DNA of 39,371 nt from Albugo candida (taxonomy: Eukaryota; Oomycota; Peronosporomycetes; Albuginales; Albuginaceae), in contig CAJNAR010000064.1 of NCBI GenBank assembly GCA_905220665.1, forward strand, positions 1 through 39,371. The letters are read 5' to 3'. Shown here piece by piece: positions 1 to 12,406 of the stretch (within the stretch, counting starts at the first letter, position 1; each line of letters opens with the position of its first letter). The notes beneath the pieces are model-generated. The model was not told where the DNA came from, searched no databases, and worked only from the letters and a program-made list of their open reading frames with translations. Both the position numbers and the translations under genes were made by a program.

Positions 1-909
1 TAAAGTACACTCTCCACGTCGACATCACGACATCCTTGCACGGAACAGTTTCGCGGAAAGTAGCAAAGACGACTGGACATCCTAGACTGTGAAGGGAACG
101 TAAAATCGGAATCCGTTCTTCCTCCACGCCCACTCCAAATATATCCAGATAGTATTTGGATTCGAGAGAATCGTACTCCCGAAAAAAGTATTGAGACCCG
201 AGGATGGTTATCGGCTGGCACTCCAGCTGTTGACAAGCATCCTCGGTGGAAACCATCACTCGAAGATTGCCACCAGGCATCTTTGATACTTGAGCAATGG
301 CTCTGCTCTCCAATAGACTCTCGAATACTGGATTCCCATGATCTTTCATAAGGGAAGACAGGATTTTCCCGTTTGGTGTACGCACCAACGCTTGACCTGT
401 TTCCAGAATCATGGAAAAGGTGGCCTTGGAGACCTTAAAAGGCTTCGCTGCCTCCAATTTTTCAGCCAACACCGACCACGCGGGATGTTGTCCTTCAGCA
501 TACAATCGCATAATAGACTCGATGTCCGAGGCTTTCGTCTTTGGGAGCTCCACGCAAAATTTCGCCCGAGCTCTAGCCTGGTCCTTACGCAAGGACTCCT
601 GAGACCTGATCGGGTCAGCCAAAGTGGGACTTTTAGTGTCGTCCACACTTGCAGTTGCCTTTGGGTCATCCTGTGACGAGGCAACGACAGTACCGCATGT
701 ACCACCGGTACCACATCCTACACCGGTAGTACCGGTATTAACATGTACCGTCACACAGGGGGTGGGGTACTTTCCACGTCATCACATAGGGGTGATGACT
801 CATCAACAATCATGCAATCACCGAAAACAGGGTGACTCATGAGGGTTGCCACGTCACTACAAGTGGACGCTAGCACGCTTGGCTGTGTCGATATGTCGAC
901 TTGAACCAT
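1..909 (-). pseudogene. family-2 ORF1, N-terminal part, frameshifted
   Basis: The ATG at 909 starts MVQVDIST, the same start as the ORF1s of E2 and E4. The frame runs through the acidic Ser/Thr/Pro-rich N-terminus and then reaches a TGA near 760. A C-run in the GAAAGTACCCC context is one base shorter than in E2 and E4, which explains the shift. Downstream, in another frame, the sequence again encodes family-2 ORF1, including a YFFREYDSLE-like segment near 120-190 and the VGVEEER stretch. It represents the RNA-binding or assembly protein of the element, now non-functional. It continues past the left edge. Confidence 0.85.
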
Positions 910-1001
910 TGTTTTCGAGAGGAAAGAGTTGAAAAAAGAAGTTTTTCGAGTTTTTTTGTACTAACTTGGCGGGTTACGTAGTAGCCGGCAAATTGAGAAG
1001 T
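1..1001 (-). mobile_element. E0: family-2 LINE, 5' portion only (cut by window edge)
   Basis: This is the 5' end of a family-2 non-LTR retrotransposon reading right to left and leaving the window at base 1. It holds a 5' UTR of about 92 bp (910-1001) and the N-terminal third of ORF1. The terminal sequence ends (plus strand) in GCCGGCAAATTGAGAAGT, the same end seen in E1, E2 and E4. It is the most diverged family-2 copy in the window and carries at least one ORF1 frameshift, so it is probably an old, dead copy. Confidence 0.9.
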
Positions 1002-1019
1002 CCGAGTGTAGCTCAGTTG
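1002..1019 (+). repeat. tRNA-head spacer between E0 and E1 (target-site copy)
   Basis: The spacer CCGAGTGTAGCTCAGTTG separates the 5' end of E0 from the 3' end of E1. On the plus strand it parses as tRNA positions 1-18: a 7-nt acceptor strand, TA, D-stem GCTC and the start of the D-loop AGTTG. It includes a Pol III A-box-like TAGCTCAGTTG. No T-arm follows, so it is a fragment and not a gene. The same block recurs at every element junction. Confidence 0.85.
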
Positions 1020-1178
1020 AAGTTGTCTATATTACTAGAATTAGACGTAAATGACTTCTCTATATGCCTAGACTACAATAAATAACATGTAATACATGCA
1101 GATGTGGCTTGAAAAGTCACAAATAGTGGACTTGGTGCGGTTGAAGACGGCTGAGTAGACTAGCCACTCGACTCAGAC

Positions 1179-4100
1179 TTATGAGCGCTCACGCCTTCGT
1201 ATCTTGAGAAGATCTGATCTCCCGGAGAAATATCTTTTTGCTGAACCTGATTGCAATAGGCCGAGTAAAACTATCTGAAGCTGATCAAGTTGTGCGGGAT
1301 CATAGCACTAACGTTGATAAAAACGAATATGAGCGCTGAATGTTCTGTAGATCACCGAAACAGCTGGTCTTGTTGGTGTTGAAGATACTTGGTCGAAAAG
1401 TCGTCTATTCCGATCCTTCCAGATGAAGTGGATCGAAATGGCAACCAATGCAAACCAAAGATCTTCCAACACCATCCTGAATGGCTTCCACCTATCCCGA
1501 AGGAGAGGAAGTCGTAGACACGCAATGTGCGACCACTTAGGTCGAGCTGAAAAGAAAGCTGTCCAAGAAGGAAATAGCTCCTCCCAAATTGGGTATGTCC
1601 TACTACAGTCGAAAAACAGATGCTGGTAACTTTCCACCTCACCACAATGCTCCTGTGTGCACAGGATGATTTCCGGATGAGCTTGCTTCAGAAACCAGAA
1701 CCGGGATCGCACTGGTAAAATTGAATATGTAAGTCGGAGCTGAATGTCCGAGTATATTGGTAATAAACGCCCGCGAAGACGTTTAAAACCCGTTGAGAAA
1801 TCCTTCACCCAAGTCGAAGCACTTGGCCGGTCTCTCTCTGGTATGTGCAGCAGCAGTGGGTGAGGCTTATCCGGTGGTTCTGCTTTCCCAACAACTCGAA
1901 AGAGTTGATTCCTAGGAATAGTTGGAAAGAAAACTTTCGTATCCGAAATTTGAATGCCAAACTGAACCTGATACGCCTTTGCAATGGAACGCTCTGGACA
2001 CAACAAAACGCCCTCCGGTTGAATTCGACGTAAAATTTGAGTAGCTTCGACGTACAAGCGTCGTAAAAGCTTTGTCTTGGCTACTTCGCTGAATTTCCAA
2101 CTTTGTGCGTACTGAAACGCAAGACAAACTCGGAAGACGAATCGAACCAAGTTGATCTTCCACCGAACAAATCACGTAGAGAACGGATACGGAACGCTTG
2201 AGCGAACTGCATCCTAAAAGTATGCGCAGATTCCGGGGCCATTCCCATACATCGACCATGAGCAACAGCACTAGTAGAACGTTGTCGTTGCTCAAAGTGA
2301 AGATGAGAATTCACCTGCAGCCAGACAGGAGCATTTAACATAACGATGTATTGCTCCTGCGAAGACAAGGTATGGGGTGTGGGTTCCCACTTACTCTGAC
2401 TCCACCAAACGCACGTCTGCTTCCACCACGATGACGCTATATTCCAACGAACCAAGGTAGCATGCCGACGCGGCGAGATCGTTAAGATATCGAGTGGCTT
2501 GAACGGTCCAAAGGTGGGTAAGATGCTCTTCACAATTTCCATACCAGGCAATGTCCAGTTGCTTGGAACAGGTCTACTGCAATGTAGTGCAAATTGTTGT
2601 AGAAATTGGAGTCGTTGCTTCATTATTTGCTTCTCGATCATCGGAACCTGTAAACCACCTTGTGAATAAGGCAGATATAAAAATTCCGATCGAATGAGCT
2701 GCACGTGTGTTGAATCCCGCTCATACTTTCGACTCAACACAAATCGATTTAACATCGATTGCCAACGTCGCAGTAAATGTTGTGGGATATCGGGATATTA
2801 AATGTGTCGTAAAATGCCATAATCGTGACAAAACCATGGTCTGCGCCACCAATAAACGTCCACGCACCGTTCTTGCTCGACAAAACCACTGACGAAAACC
2901 ACCATAGAAACGATCTTCTAGGAATTCAATCATCAAATCACTCACTGGTGATTGACTGAAAGGAATTCCCCAATACTTGACCGACTCGCACTGTGATAGA
3001 ACTTTCACTAAAGCGAACGGCTGACAGACTTGATGACGGTTAAGAGGAAGTAAAGTTGACTTTGAAAGATTTAACTTTGCTCCTGAACCATCACAATAGT
3101 GTTGGACGACATCAAGCTGAACCTCCACCCCACCGAGCGAAGACGATAACAAAGTCGAGTCGTCCGCAAAGAATAAACTTGTTGATGTATCCATTGGAGT
3201 GATACAAATACCAGGTCCTTCATTTCTCCGCAACAAATTTCCCAACGGCTCAATAGTCATAAGAAAGAGCAATGCGGAGAGTGGATCACCTTGTTTGACT
3301 CCACGAGAAGGAGTGATCTTTGGTGAAAGCGTTCCATTTAACAACAGCAAAACATTCGTGTTGATGTATAGAAGCTTTGTCCCTTTGATAAACGAATTTC
3401 CGCAGTTCATTTTCGAAAGCACAGCAAACATGTACGACCAATCCACTCGATCGTACGCTTTCTCAAAATCGAGAAAGGTCGCATATGCTTCCTCACCACG
3501 ATGAGTGATCAAATGCTGTAGATCACTCATGTATCGAATGTGGTGGTGGATGGATCTGCCTCTCAGAAATGCTTTTTGGTCTTAGTGAATCAATTTTGGA
3601 AGCATTCTCTGGAGTCGATAGGCAAGTACCTTAGAAAGCACTTTCCCATCCACGCATATTGATGCAATAGGCCGATAGTTTCCAGGATCTGCTCGAGATC
3701 CTTTTTTGTAAAGCAACGTGATTGCCGAACTACGCTGAGAGCGCAGCAAAGAGAGCCTCGACGAAGTTGATCGTCAAAGACAATTTTCAAACATTCACCA
3801 AACACACTCGGAGCGAGTTGGTAGGATGCTGCCGGCAATCCATCCATTCCAGGTGATGAGTGTCCACGCATGCTTTTGATGGCTCCTTCCATTTCCGATT
3901 TATCTAATGGAGCAGAAAGAAACGACTCATCACAGCTGTTTAATGTTTTAATAATTGAGTCGATAAGCGTTTGTTGTTTTTGAATGCAAGGACGGAGTGG
4001 GACTCCAGCTGAACTTTCCTTATCACCCATAATTCCACCCCAATGGTCGGTGAACTGAAGGGTGATTTCAAGTGGATTCTTTGATACTTTGCCATTTGGA

Positions 4101-5379
4101 AGGAGGACTTCTTCTAATGGCGCCCGATGACAAGTTGAATCCAGCGGACGGAAGAAGTATCTCGATGATTTCTCCATATTTCGCATCTGGTAGTCGAACG
4201 CGGAGTCTTGATGTACTTTGACGAGCTCTTCACTTGTTCGTGATAAGAATGGAGAGCGTCCTTGTAAATCTTCTTTTCTTTTCTCTGATCTGGCATTCTA
4301 TAGGCGGATGCATTTTCCAACTCCGATTGAGCTCGAACGAGCTCATCTTCCTCTTGACGTCGAATCTTCTTTTGAATTTTCTGAAGTAAACGCTTCATAT
4401 ACTTCTTCCAACGCTCCCAATCCTTTCCGGGACTGGAAGAAGCACGAAGCTTTTCCAAAATGCGTTCCGCGTCCACTTCGATCGCCTCGATGATTACTGG
4501 GTACTCGAATATAGAGAGAGGACAACTCCAGTAACCACGGCCCTGAAGTTGGCTCGGATTTGCAAACTTGAGTACATGTGCCAAATGATCCCCCGTGTGA
4601 GGAAGAGTGGCATAATTTGAATCCTTATAAATTGTACGGAATAGATGTTCCGACAAAAGGATGTAATCCAGTCGATTACGTCGTGGCTGAGGGCCAGTAA
4701 AGATACGCTCTTCGGGATGCTGGTGACGCCAAGCATCGAGAACACCCATGTTTGAAAGCCATTCTAAACATGAGAGGCGACTTGGTTCATGGCGATATGC
4801 ACCATTAGAGCAATCCAGACTTGGACAGAGAGTTGTGTTGAGATCTCCACAAACGATATGTGATGCGTTTTCTTCAAATGATCCAATTGGAAGCTGATCG
4901 AAAAAAGGTTTTCGTTCCTTGAAATTTACCGGAGCATAAACGTTGTGGACGTATACTGGTGCTCCATGAACCACCAAACGGACCACCAGATCACGATCCG
5001 GAACTGTGACATTGTGCCCGGCTTCAGCAGTTTAAAATCCAGGAAAACCGTTCCGGATAATAGTCATAACACCGTTTACTCGTTCCCGAGAGGGGTGAGA
5101 GTGAAGACTATTCGTATCACTGATAAACGATTTAGTTCTCAAGGTCGATGTCAGGTGGAAGCGAAACGTCTCCAAGTGCTGACGATTACGAAAACGAGTA
5201 TCCTGCACGCAGCAAAGTGCGTACTTTGAAAACGTGTGTTGAATTGCAAGGTAACCCTTCTTTTTGATTCCGTTCGTATTGACTGATAGAATGGTTTTAT
5301 TGGTCCAAGAATTGTAATCTGATAAGCTTCCCTTAATACTGAACATAGAGAGCACCCGCGACGAGTGTTTGTACTCCAT
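1179..5379 (-). pseudogene. family-1 ORF2 (endonuclease + reverse transcriptase), multiply disrupted
   Basis: Compared with the intact copy in E5, the same domain order can be followed through frame changes: the endonuclease N-terminus (5379 to about 5032, stopped by TAA where TTTGAA became TTTAAA), the rest of the endonuclease (about 4986-4200, with GDLN and RLDYI), the RT fingers (about 3700-4190), RT motif A LDFEKAYDRVDW, motif B GVKQGDPLSALLF, motif C LFFADDST (about 3160-3480), and the C-terminal domain with C-x4-C-x7-H-x4-C near 1630-1660. An extra A near 1318 shifts the last 45 codons. At least six lesions rule out a functional protein. It overlaps ORF1 by 47 bp. Confidence 0.9.
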
Positions 5380-7809
5380 CTACTTCGCTCAGTTGCAAAA
5401 TAGACACTTCATCGGGCAAAAAATTTGTCGAAAGCTGAATGGCTTCCAAATTGTCGTATAGGGGACTATCCCACTGCGCATCAAACCACTCACTAAGGCA
5501 AAGTGTGCCTAGTGGGGAGCGCAATATCATAATCAGTGCATTGGTGTGTAGTAAGCGACAATGGTGTGTCGGTATCCACAGCACCGGGCGACCAGTGATG
5601 TGTTGAATCCAGTGGTCATTATGAATAACGGCCGGAGCAGTGCACATCAGCATGAGCTCGAAGAAGGCGAGCGATTTGGTGGCTCGAGTGAGCTCTTCCA
5701 CTTCAGGTGAATCCGTCCACCAACTATTGGTTGCGTCAAACAAAACTTGACGTTTTGTCGGGACTTTTCCCCCAATCTTTTTCGACCATTTTGTAATGAA
5801 AGTGGTGTCCAAATTCGGGTCGGACGCAGCAAGTATACGATTGATCGTGTGGACTTGCACCACTTCAGCTAAACACGGATCATTCGATCGCATACCCTTA
5901 TTGAGCACTCCATGTAATGCGATCGGGTGATTAAATGCAAACTGGAGAAGGCTATCTCCATTGGACGTGAATCCAAGATGCTTCTCCGCCTTGGACACGT
6001 GAATGTCCGCTTGGAGAAGCCGATCGGGCTTCGTTGGGATCTGTGCCGTCAGTAGATCTTCTGCCAACAAGTTCACCACTTCCCCCACGCGAGTAGGACA
6101 AGAATCCTTCACGATTTTGGTGTGCTTTTTTGTAAAAAAATGAGCCGCTTCTTTCGACGTAGCTACATCTTTAGGTACCACAACATTGGTAGGAACGATA
6201 TGATAGCGCTTTCCAAACGCTGGACTGGTCGTAACATCTATCTTTTTATATTCCACATCGACAGTGCTAAGCACATCGAAAAAATTGCTGGTGGCAAGCC
6301 CTTCCAATTTTTTTGGAGGAGCTTTACTGAGCAGGCTTTTGAAGCTGTCTAACGAGCGGTTCCTTTTGTTGTTTGAGCAAACAACTGTCCAAGAAGCTGG
6401 TTATGATTCTTCAGCTTGTTTTGATTCCTCAGCAGGATGGGAATCACTGCTTCCAAGCTTCTCTTCCGATTCTGAAACAGGCGACGGAGATGCCTTCTGA
6501 TGACGGTCCGATATAGTAACTTCGGGAGTTGTCGGAGGGCAGGATGTTTCATCAGTTTTGGATGAACTTCTAGCTTTACTTGAGGTAGATTTTTTTTCTT
6601 CATCATTTAGGTTTTTCTTCTCTTGAGCTGGTTTTGTTGTTTTTCCGGTTTGCTTGCTTGGCACCGATTTAGATTCAGTTGTTGGAGTCGGGGGTTTCGT
6701 CGGTCGCTGAGTCGATTTCGGAGTGTTCACTGGCAGCAATAAGCAGTGTGGACTGCGCTGACCCATCCTCAATCGCTCAACAGGTAACGGAGCCCCTTTT
6801 CCGCGAGCCAAATAGTATCTCCCTTCGATACAAATTTGTTCGCAAACTTTTTCAGCCACGACCAGAGGTTCAAGACATGACGTGGAGCGAAAGTCACTCT
6901 CCACGTAGACATGGATAACCGTTTAGAAGCCACAGCTTCACGAAAGTTTTCATACAAAACATCGCAGCCAAGACGATGCGGTGCTGATGCAATTGTTATT
7001 GTGGACATTTCCGGTCCAATTCCGAAAACGTCCATGAAGTATCGTGACCCGAGCACATCGAACTCTCGGAACGAATACTGGTTCCCCATGAGGGTAATCG
7101 TCTCATGAGCCAACTTCTGGCAAACTTCCTCGCTCGTGACGAGAAGGCGTTAATTATCCCCAGGCACTTTAGCCAGTTGGCCAATTTTCCCCGCATTAAA
7201 TAAATCGTCAAGAATCGTGTTCCCATGATCTCGAACGAACGATTGTAGGATTTGGCGGGTGGTATGCGTACAATAGTTTGTCCCGTCTCCAGGACGATCA
7301 AATACTTCGCACTTGGTAGTATAAACGGCTTTACTGCCGCCAAGTGTACAGCCAAAACATCCCAGGACGGACGTCCGTCTTGAAAGAGTTGTTCGATGGC
7401 ACGTAAATTTGATGCTAAAGGTTTTGGCATTTCAACCTTCCACTTGGCTTTTTTTACAGCTTTGTCCTTGCGAACTTCTTCTTGACCTTTCAAGATTTCG
7501 GCTAAACTTGGGCGATGGTCGGTTTCACACGTCGTTTTAACCGGTTTCGAAGCTGATGACGTGCTGTTGTCATCAACCTCCATTGGTACCGGCTGATTGG
7601 AAACAATAGGAGTGGGAGAGAGAGGCGTCTCTATCTCCATCTCGGTCTCGGATTGGCCAATAACCTCAGCGGACGCGGTAGAGTCGGACGGTAGAGGTGT
7701 GCGGGTAGCTGTACTTTCCGCCGGTAACGTGTCAGTAACGGACACATTAGGTACTACCCACATCAGGCGATGTAACGGTAGGTAAGCTGGATATGTCGAT
7801 AGTAACCAT
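5333..7809 (-). pseudogene. family-1 ORF1, multiply disrupted
   Basis: The ATG at 7809 gives MVTIDISSLP, matching the N-terminus of E3 ORF1 (MVSFDISRLP). The frame stops after about 20 codons and continues in another frame from about 7763. Further shifts occur near 7130 and 6900, and between the linker and the C-terminal block. Recognisable parts in order are a Ser/Thr-rich N-terminus, a Lys-rich helix (KKAKWKVEMPKP), the FREFDVLGSRYF segment, a long charged Pro/Ser/Lys linker (about 6400-6720), and an open C-terminal block (6307-5333) with MCTAP, DHWIQH and HHCRLLHTN. The last block is nearly identical to that of E5. Confidence 0.88.
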
Positions 7810-7900
7810 TGTCTTCGGGTTGAGAAGTGCGTGTTTTGCTGAAAAGGCGCTTTGTTGAATTCGTTTTGCCGGTTACGTAGTAGCCGGCAAATTGAGAAGT

Positions 7901-7919
7901 CTCGAGTGTAGCTCAGTTG
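7901..7919 (+). repeat. tRNA-head spacer between E1 and E2
   Basis: The 19-bp spacer CTCGAGTGTAGCTCAGTTG differs from the commonest spacer by one base (T for C at position 2). It lies between the 5' end of E1 (GAGAAGT) and the 3' end of E2 (AAGGTGTC on the plus strand). Confidence 0.85.
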
Positions 7920-8223
7920 AAGGTGTCTATATTACTAGAATTAGACTAAACTGACTTCGCTAGTTGCCTAGGCTATCTTAAATAACATATATACATATAA
8001 AAAAGGTTTCGTGAAATACCTGTGAGAGATGATATTATGTATTCTCGTTGATAATCTCGTATCGTAGTAGCCTCAGCACCCTTAATACGAGACTGTGTCC
8101 AGCTTGTAAATGCTGTAAAGTTGTTAAGTGGTAAGTTTGTAAAGTTGTAAAAATGGTCCAAAAGTACCGTGGTTTGCACATTGGTGTGCGCCACACTACG
8201 GTGAGAAAACCAGCCAACTAGGA
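7920..8223 (-). other. family-2 3' UTR (E2)
   Basis: This 304-bp non-coding stretch follows the ORF2 stop. It ends at 7920 with a short inverted repeat (GTCTA ... TAGAC) just before the tRNA-head spacer. There is no poly(A) tail and no simple-repeat tail. An internal microsatellite-like run of (G)TAAAGTT units lies near 8105-8155 and differs in length and register in E4 and E6. No other gene was seen. Confidence 0.75.
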
Positions 8224-11200
8224 CTAGGATCTGAGTTGCACTTGCCGTTCCACTCGCCTGTGCCGGACCCGCAGCAATGATCTTCGACTTCTGAAAAATC
8301 CACCAAATGATCCTTGCGTTGCGAGTTGATCCAGCACCTTTGCAAGCCGAATGCGTTCCTCGTGGTCGTAACACTGTCTTCGAAAGTACCGAACGTGCGC
8401 ACTAAACGTGGTGTAGATCACGGAAAGTGCTGGAACTGTCGGAGTTTCTGATCGATGATCGAACAAACGACGATTCCGATCTGTCCAGACGAAGTGCAGT
8501 GTCACCGCTTGCAAGCAAGCCATAAATCTGAGATAATGTCGAGATAGTCTTTCCAATCCGACCGTAGGGTTGGTACGATTGCACATGCAATATGCGTCCA
8601 GCGTGGTCGAGAGGAGAAAAACTGATCCCAACTAGGGAGTAACTCCCTCTCCATAATTGTGCCGTGTGATCACACTCTAGAAAGAGATGTTGATCGGATT
8701 CCACTGCCCCACACGAAGGCTGCGTGCACAATATGATGTCGGGCTGAACATCCTTTAAGAACCAGAAACGAGATCGAACTGGCAACATTCGAAAGGCTAG
8801 ACGAAACTGTAAATCTTCGAAAATTGGTAACACACGTTTTCGAAGATGCCGTGATGTAGCCATAAAAGTTCGAACTCGTTCTGAATCCAGTGCGTCCGAT
8901 CTCTCCCGTGATGACCAATGTGTCGACATCGGATGACTCTTGGTTGGTTCGGGAGGTTTCCAGACGATTCGTGAGAGTTGTGAGCGTGGAATAGATGGAA
9001 AATAATGTTTCCTTTCCTTGCTTTTTACTCCCACATAAAATGATCTGCCACTTGTGGTTGGTATAATCCAAGTGATGAGACCAATCGTCGAGTGGATACG
9101 CTGGAGAATCTGAGTGACTTCATTGTAAAGTCGACTCAGCAACTTTTCTTCAGACATATCCGAGGTGTTCTGCTCTTCGTCGTTGTAATAGTTGGCGACG
9201 AAATCTTCCTTCGTTGGCCATGTGTCGCTTTCACGAAAAAAGTCTTGCAAACTTCGAACGTCGAAAAGTGTAGCAAACGTTTTTCGAAATGTTCGATGTG
9301 GTTCATCCACCATGCCAAGATTGTACCAAACGTTCTGGGTACTCGGATGACGAGTAGCAGCTTCGTAATGTAATTTTTGGTCGCAGTGAAACCACATCGG
9401 CTGTTCCATGTAGTACTGACGGCGTTGTGAAACATTTAAATCTGATATTGAAATGCTCCAATCCATCTGATGCCACATTTTAAATGCTTGTTTCCACCAT
9501 GACGATATGCTCTCCCATTGAACCATTTTTCCATGTCGATTTGGTGCGATGGTGAATATATCCATCGGCTTGTGTGGTCCAAAGGGAGGTTGGATAAGTT
9601 GGAATAATTCCGTCGAAGCAGTTGTCCAATTCGCAGGAATAATTGTTGACGCATCGGATGCGAACTGCTGAAGGAATTGAATACGTTGTAGCTTTAGTCG
9701 TCCCACCAAAAAAGGAACTTGTAGTCCACCATCTTGTCGGCGAAGATATAAAAACTCTTTGCTGAGCAGGTGAACATGTTTTGAATCTTTTTTGTGTTTC
9801 CGACCAAGCACAAATCGATTTAACATCGATTGCCACTGTCGAATTGTCGCTGCTGGTATGTCTACGTGCATTGTGTAATGCCACAAACGTGATAAAATCA
9901 TCGTCTGCGCAACCAGTAGTCGACCACGGACAGTTCGTGCTCGTCGAAACCATACACCAAACCCATCGTAAAAACGCTTGTCGAGAGTTGAAATAACCAT
10001 CGAGTGAGTTGGTTTCTGGCCGAACGGAATACCCAAATACTTGACCGAATCCTCCGGACCCATTATGGTCAAATTGGGAATACGTGGACACGGCATGGTC
10101 CGATTCAACGAGAGCAAAGATGATTTACTCAAGTTGAGTTTCGCACCCGATCCATCGCAATAGACTTGGACGAGTTCGAGTTGCGTCAAAACACCATTTG
10201 GTGTCTCTGAAAGCAATGTTGAATCGTCCGCAAAAAATAATCCAGTTGCGACAGTCGTGCCATTAATCCAAATTCCATGTTCTTCATGTTGGCGAAGTAA
10301 ATTTCCCAAAGGTTCGATCGTCATCAGAAAAAGTAATGCTGAGAGAGGATCACCTTGTTTCACTCCACGTTGTGGTGTAATGGACGGTGTGATATTTCCA
10401 TTAATCATCAACTGCGCCTTTGTGTTATTGTACAAAAGACGAACCCAGTCGATAAAACTTTTTCCAACGCCCATCTTTTCCAAAACGCGAAACATGTACG
10501 TCCAATTGACTCGATCATAAGCTTTCTCAAAGTCGAGAAAAGTCGCATAAGCTTCCTCCCCACGATGAGTGACCAAGTCTTGGATGTCGGTGAGATGTCG
10601 AATATGATGATGCATTGACCTTCCTCGCACGAATGCTTTTTGATCTTGATGGATCAATTTCGGTAAGAAACGTTGCAATCGATACGCCAACACTTTTGAA
10701 AGTACTTTTACATCGACGCAAAGCAGTGCGATCGGTCGATAGTTGCCAGGATCACCTCGTGATCCTTTTTTGTATAAAAGTGTGATTGCTGAGTGACGTT
10801 GTGATCGAAGTAAAATTCCTCTTTCCAGTTGATATTCGAACACGATCTTCAGACACTCGCCAAACGTTTCCGGATCTAGCTGATAAAATGCAGCTGGTAG
10901 TCCATCCATACCTGGAGAAGAACTACTCCGCATGTGCTTGATCGCTTCCGCCATCTCGGTCGTACTTAACCGAGTGGAGAGACGTTCTTGCTCTGCTGAG
11001 GCAAGTGAAACTTGAATCGAATCGAGTAACTTTTTTTGCTTTCTGTCACTTGGAACATTTGAGTCGGTCTCTGAGCTATAAAGAGAGCCCATGACACCAC
11101 CCCAATGATCTCTGAATTCGTCAATAATCTCCCTCGGGTTCGATGTCACTGTACCACATTTTTTGGTAACATTTTCGATCGGCACGCGACGACAAGAACT

Positions 11201-12406
11201 ATCCGGAGGGCGAAAAAAATGCTTTGAAGAGTTCTCCATATGCTTCACGTGATGGTCGAAGCTGTCATCTTGGTTGTATTTCGCGTTGTTTTCGACTGAA
11301 AGTCGAAATTGTTCGAGACTCGATTCGTAAAAGTACCGTGACTCATTGGTGTCGTGGATGCGATATCGAGCTGCTGCGACTTCCAAAACACGCTGGCTAG
11401 ACTCAACATCACGTCGGCTATCTTGTGCAACCTTTTTTTCGATTCCTTGAAGCTGTTTCTTGATTTTCGTCTTCCAACTTTCCCACATTTTACCGGGATT
11501 CGAAGTTGTCCGTAACTGGTTGAGCACCAAATTCGCTTCCAATTTGATTGCTTCGACAACTTTAGGATATTCAAATAGTCGTAATGAACATTTCCAATAT
11601 CCTCGACCGGGTGATTGAGTTGGATTTGCAAAAGTTACTTTTTGTGCCAGATGATCTCCCGCATGTCGTGGACGAAAATACTCAGAGGTTTTGTATACCA
11701 TATTGAATAGCTCTTCCGACATGCAGATATAATCAAGTCGATTCTTGCGCGGTAATGGTCCTGTAAATACTTTTTCAGTCGGATGCTGGATTCGCCAAGC
11801 GTCTACCACACCCAACTGTGAAAGCCATTCCAAACACGCTAATCGACTTGGTTCGTGTCGAATTGTTCCACTCGAAGCATCGATAGCTGGATCGAGTGGC
11901 GTGTTGAAATCACCAAATACGATATGTGTTGCGGTCGATTCGAAAGTGTTGGAAAGCAATAACTCATAAAAACCCACTCGTTCCTCGGCCTTGACCGGTG
12001 CATATACATTGTGAATATACACCGGTGCATCGTGAATGAGAAGACGCACAACCAAATAACGATTTCGAATGCTTCGATCGGTGAGTTCTTCAGCTGTTGT
12101 ATAACCGGGAAAGTCCGAACGAAGGATTGTCATGACGCCGCCACTGCGGTTTTGAGTCGGATGGAGAAAAGCACTGTTGTGATCATTGACAAACATTTTG
12201 TGCTGCATTTTTGAGGATAATAAAAATTGAAATGATTCCAGTTGGTTGTGATCGTGAAACTTGGTTTCTTGAACACAACAAATGGAGTGTTGTGATAAGA
12301 TGTGGTCGATAAAAAGATGACCATTTTTATGAATTCCATTAACATTCACCGTGAGTGCTGAGACATTGTTCCACGTTGAAATAATCGAGGAGCCCTTAGC
12401 ATTCAC
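8224..12406 (-). pseudogene. family-2 ORF2 (endonuclease + reverse transcriptase), one late frameshift
   Basis: An open frame of 1334 codons runs from 12406 to 8402. It carries the endonuclease motifs (NVNG, CCVQET, NVYAP, GDFN, RLDYI, GDHLA) and the RT motifs (GNYRPIALL, LDFEKAYDRVNW, GVKQGDPLSALLF, LFFADDST, GAKLNLSKS, VKYLGIPFG). The Cys/His motif CTQPSC...H...C follows. Two extra bases near 8644-8648 relative to E6 then shift the frame. The missing C-terminus (TDRNRRLFDHRS...) continues in the next frame to 8224. The frame opens with GTG (GTG AAT GCT AAG), and no ATG occurs before about codon 50, past the first endonuclease motif. The protein would nick target DNA and copy element RNA onto it in the nucleus. 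Confidence 0.92.
12396..12406 (-). promoter_or_regulatory. ORF1/ORF2 overlap with conserved stop context
   Basis: ORF1 ends GAA TGC TAA GGG C and ORF2 is read in the +1 frame as GTG AAT GCT AAG. Family 1 has the equivalent CAA TAC TAA GGG (E3) or CAG TAT TAA GGG (E5). The shared TRYTAAGGG core and the absence of an ATG for ORF2 in E2, E3, E4 and E6 point to recoding (+1 frameshift) or termination-reinitiation. The mechanism is inferred. Confidence 0.5.

Larger units (their letters stand above)
1020..7900 (-). mobile_element. E1: family-1 LINE, full length but decayed
   Basis: This family-1 non-LTR element of about 6.9 kb retains both ends: the shared 5' terminus at 7900 and the shared 3' terminus at 1020. 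The order is 5' UTR (7810-7900), ORF1, overlapping ORF2, then a 3' UTR of about 160 bp. Both ORFs are broken by several frameshifts and nonsense changes, more than in any other full-length copy, so it is an older insertion. Its ORF1 C-terminus matches E5 almost exactly, placing it in the same subfamily as E5 and apart from E3. The flanking tRNA-head spacers are nearly identical (CCGAG... and CTCGAG...). Confidence 0.92.

Noticed and set aside
1002..1046. Complete tRNA genes on the plus strand starting at each GAGTGTAGCTCAGTTG
   Set aside because: No anticodon arm or T-arm (GGTTCRANNCC) follows. The downstream sequence is the LINE 3' end. Only the first 18 nt of a tRNA are present.
4945..5229. 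Plus-strand ORFs repeated in several copies (for example 4945-5229, 18914-19198, 33176-33460; 3199-3504, 17166-17471, 31428-31733)
   Set aside because: They recur only because the elements recur. They lie opposite the conserved endonuclease and RT codons and match no known protein, so they are shadows of ORF2.
8224..8631. Separate small gene encoding the ...TDRNRRLF... protein
   Set aside because: It is the frameshifted C-terminus of the E2 ORF2, colinear with the uninterrupted E6 protein.
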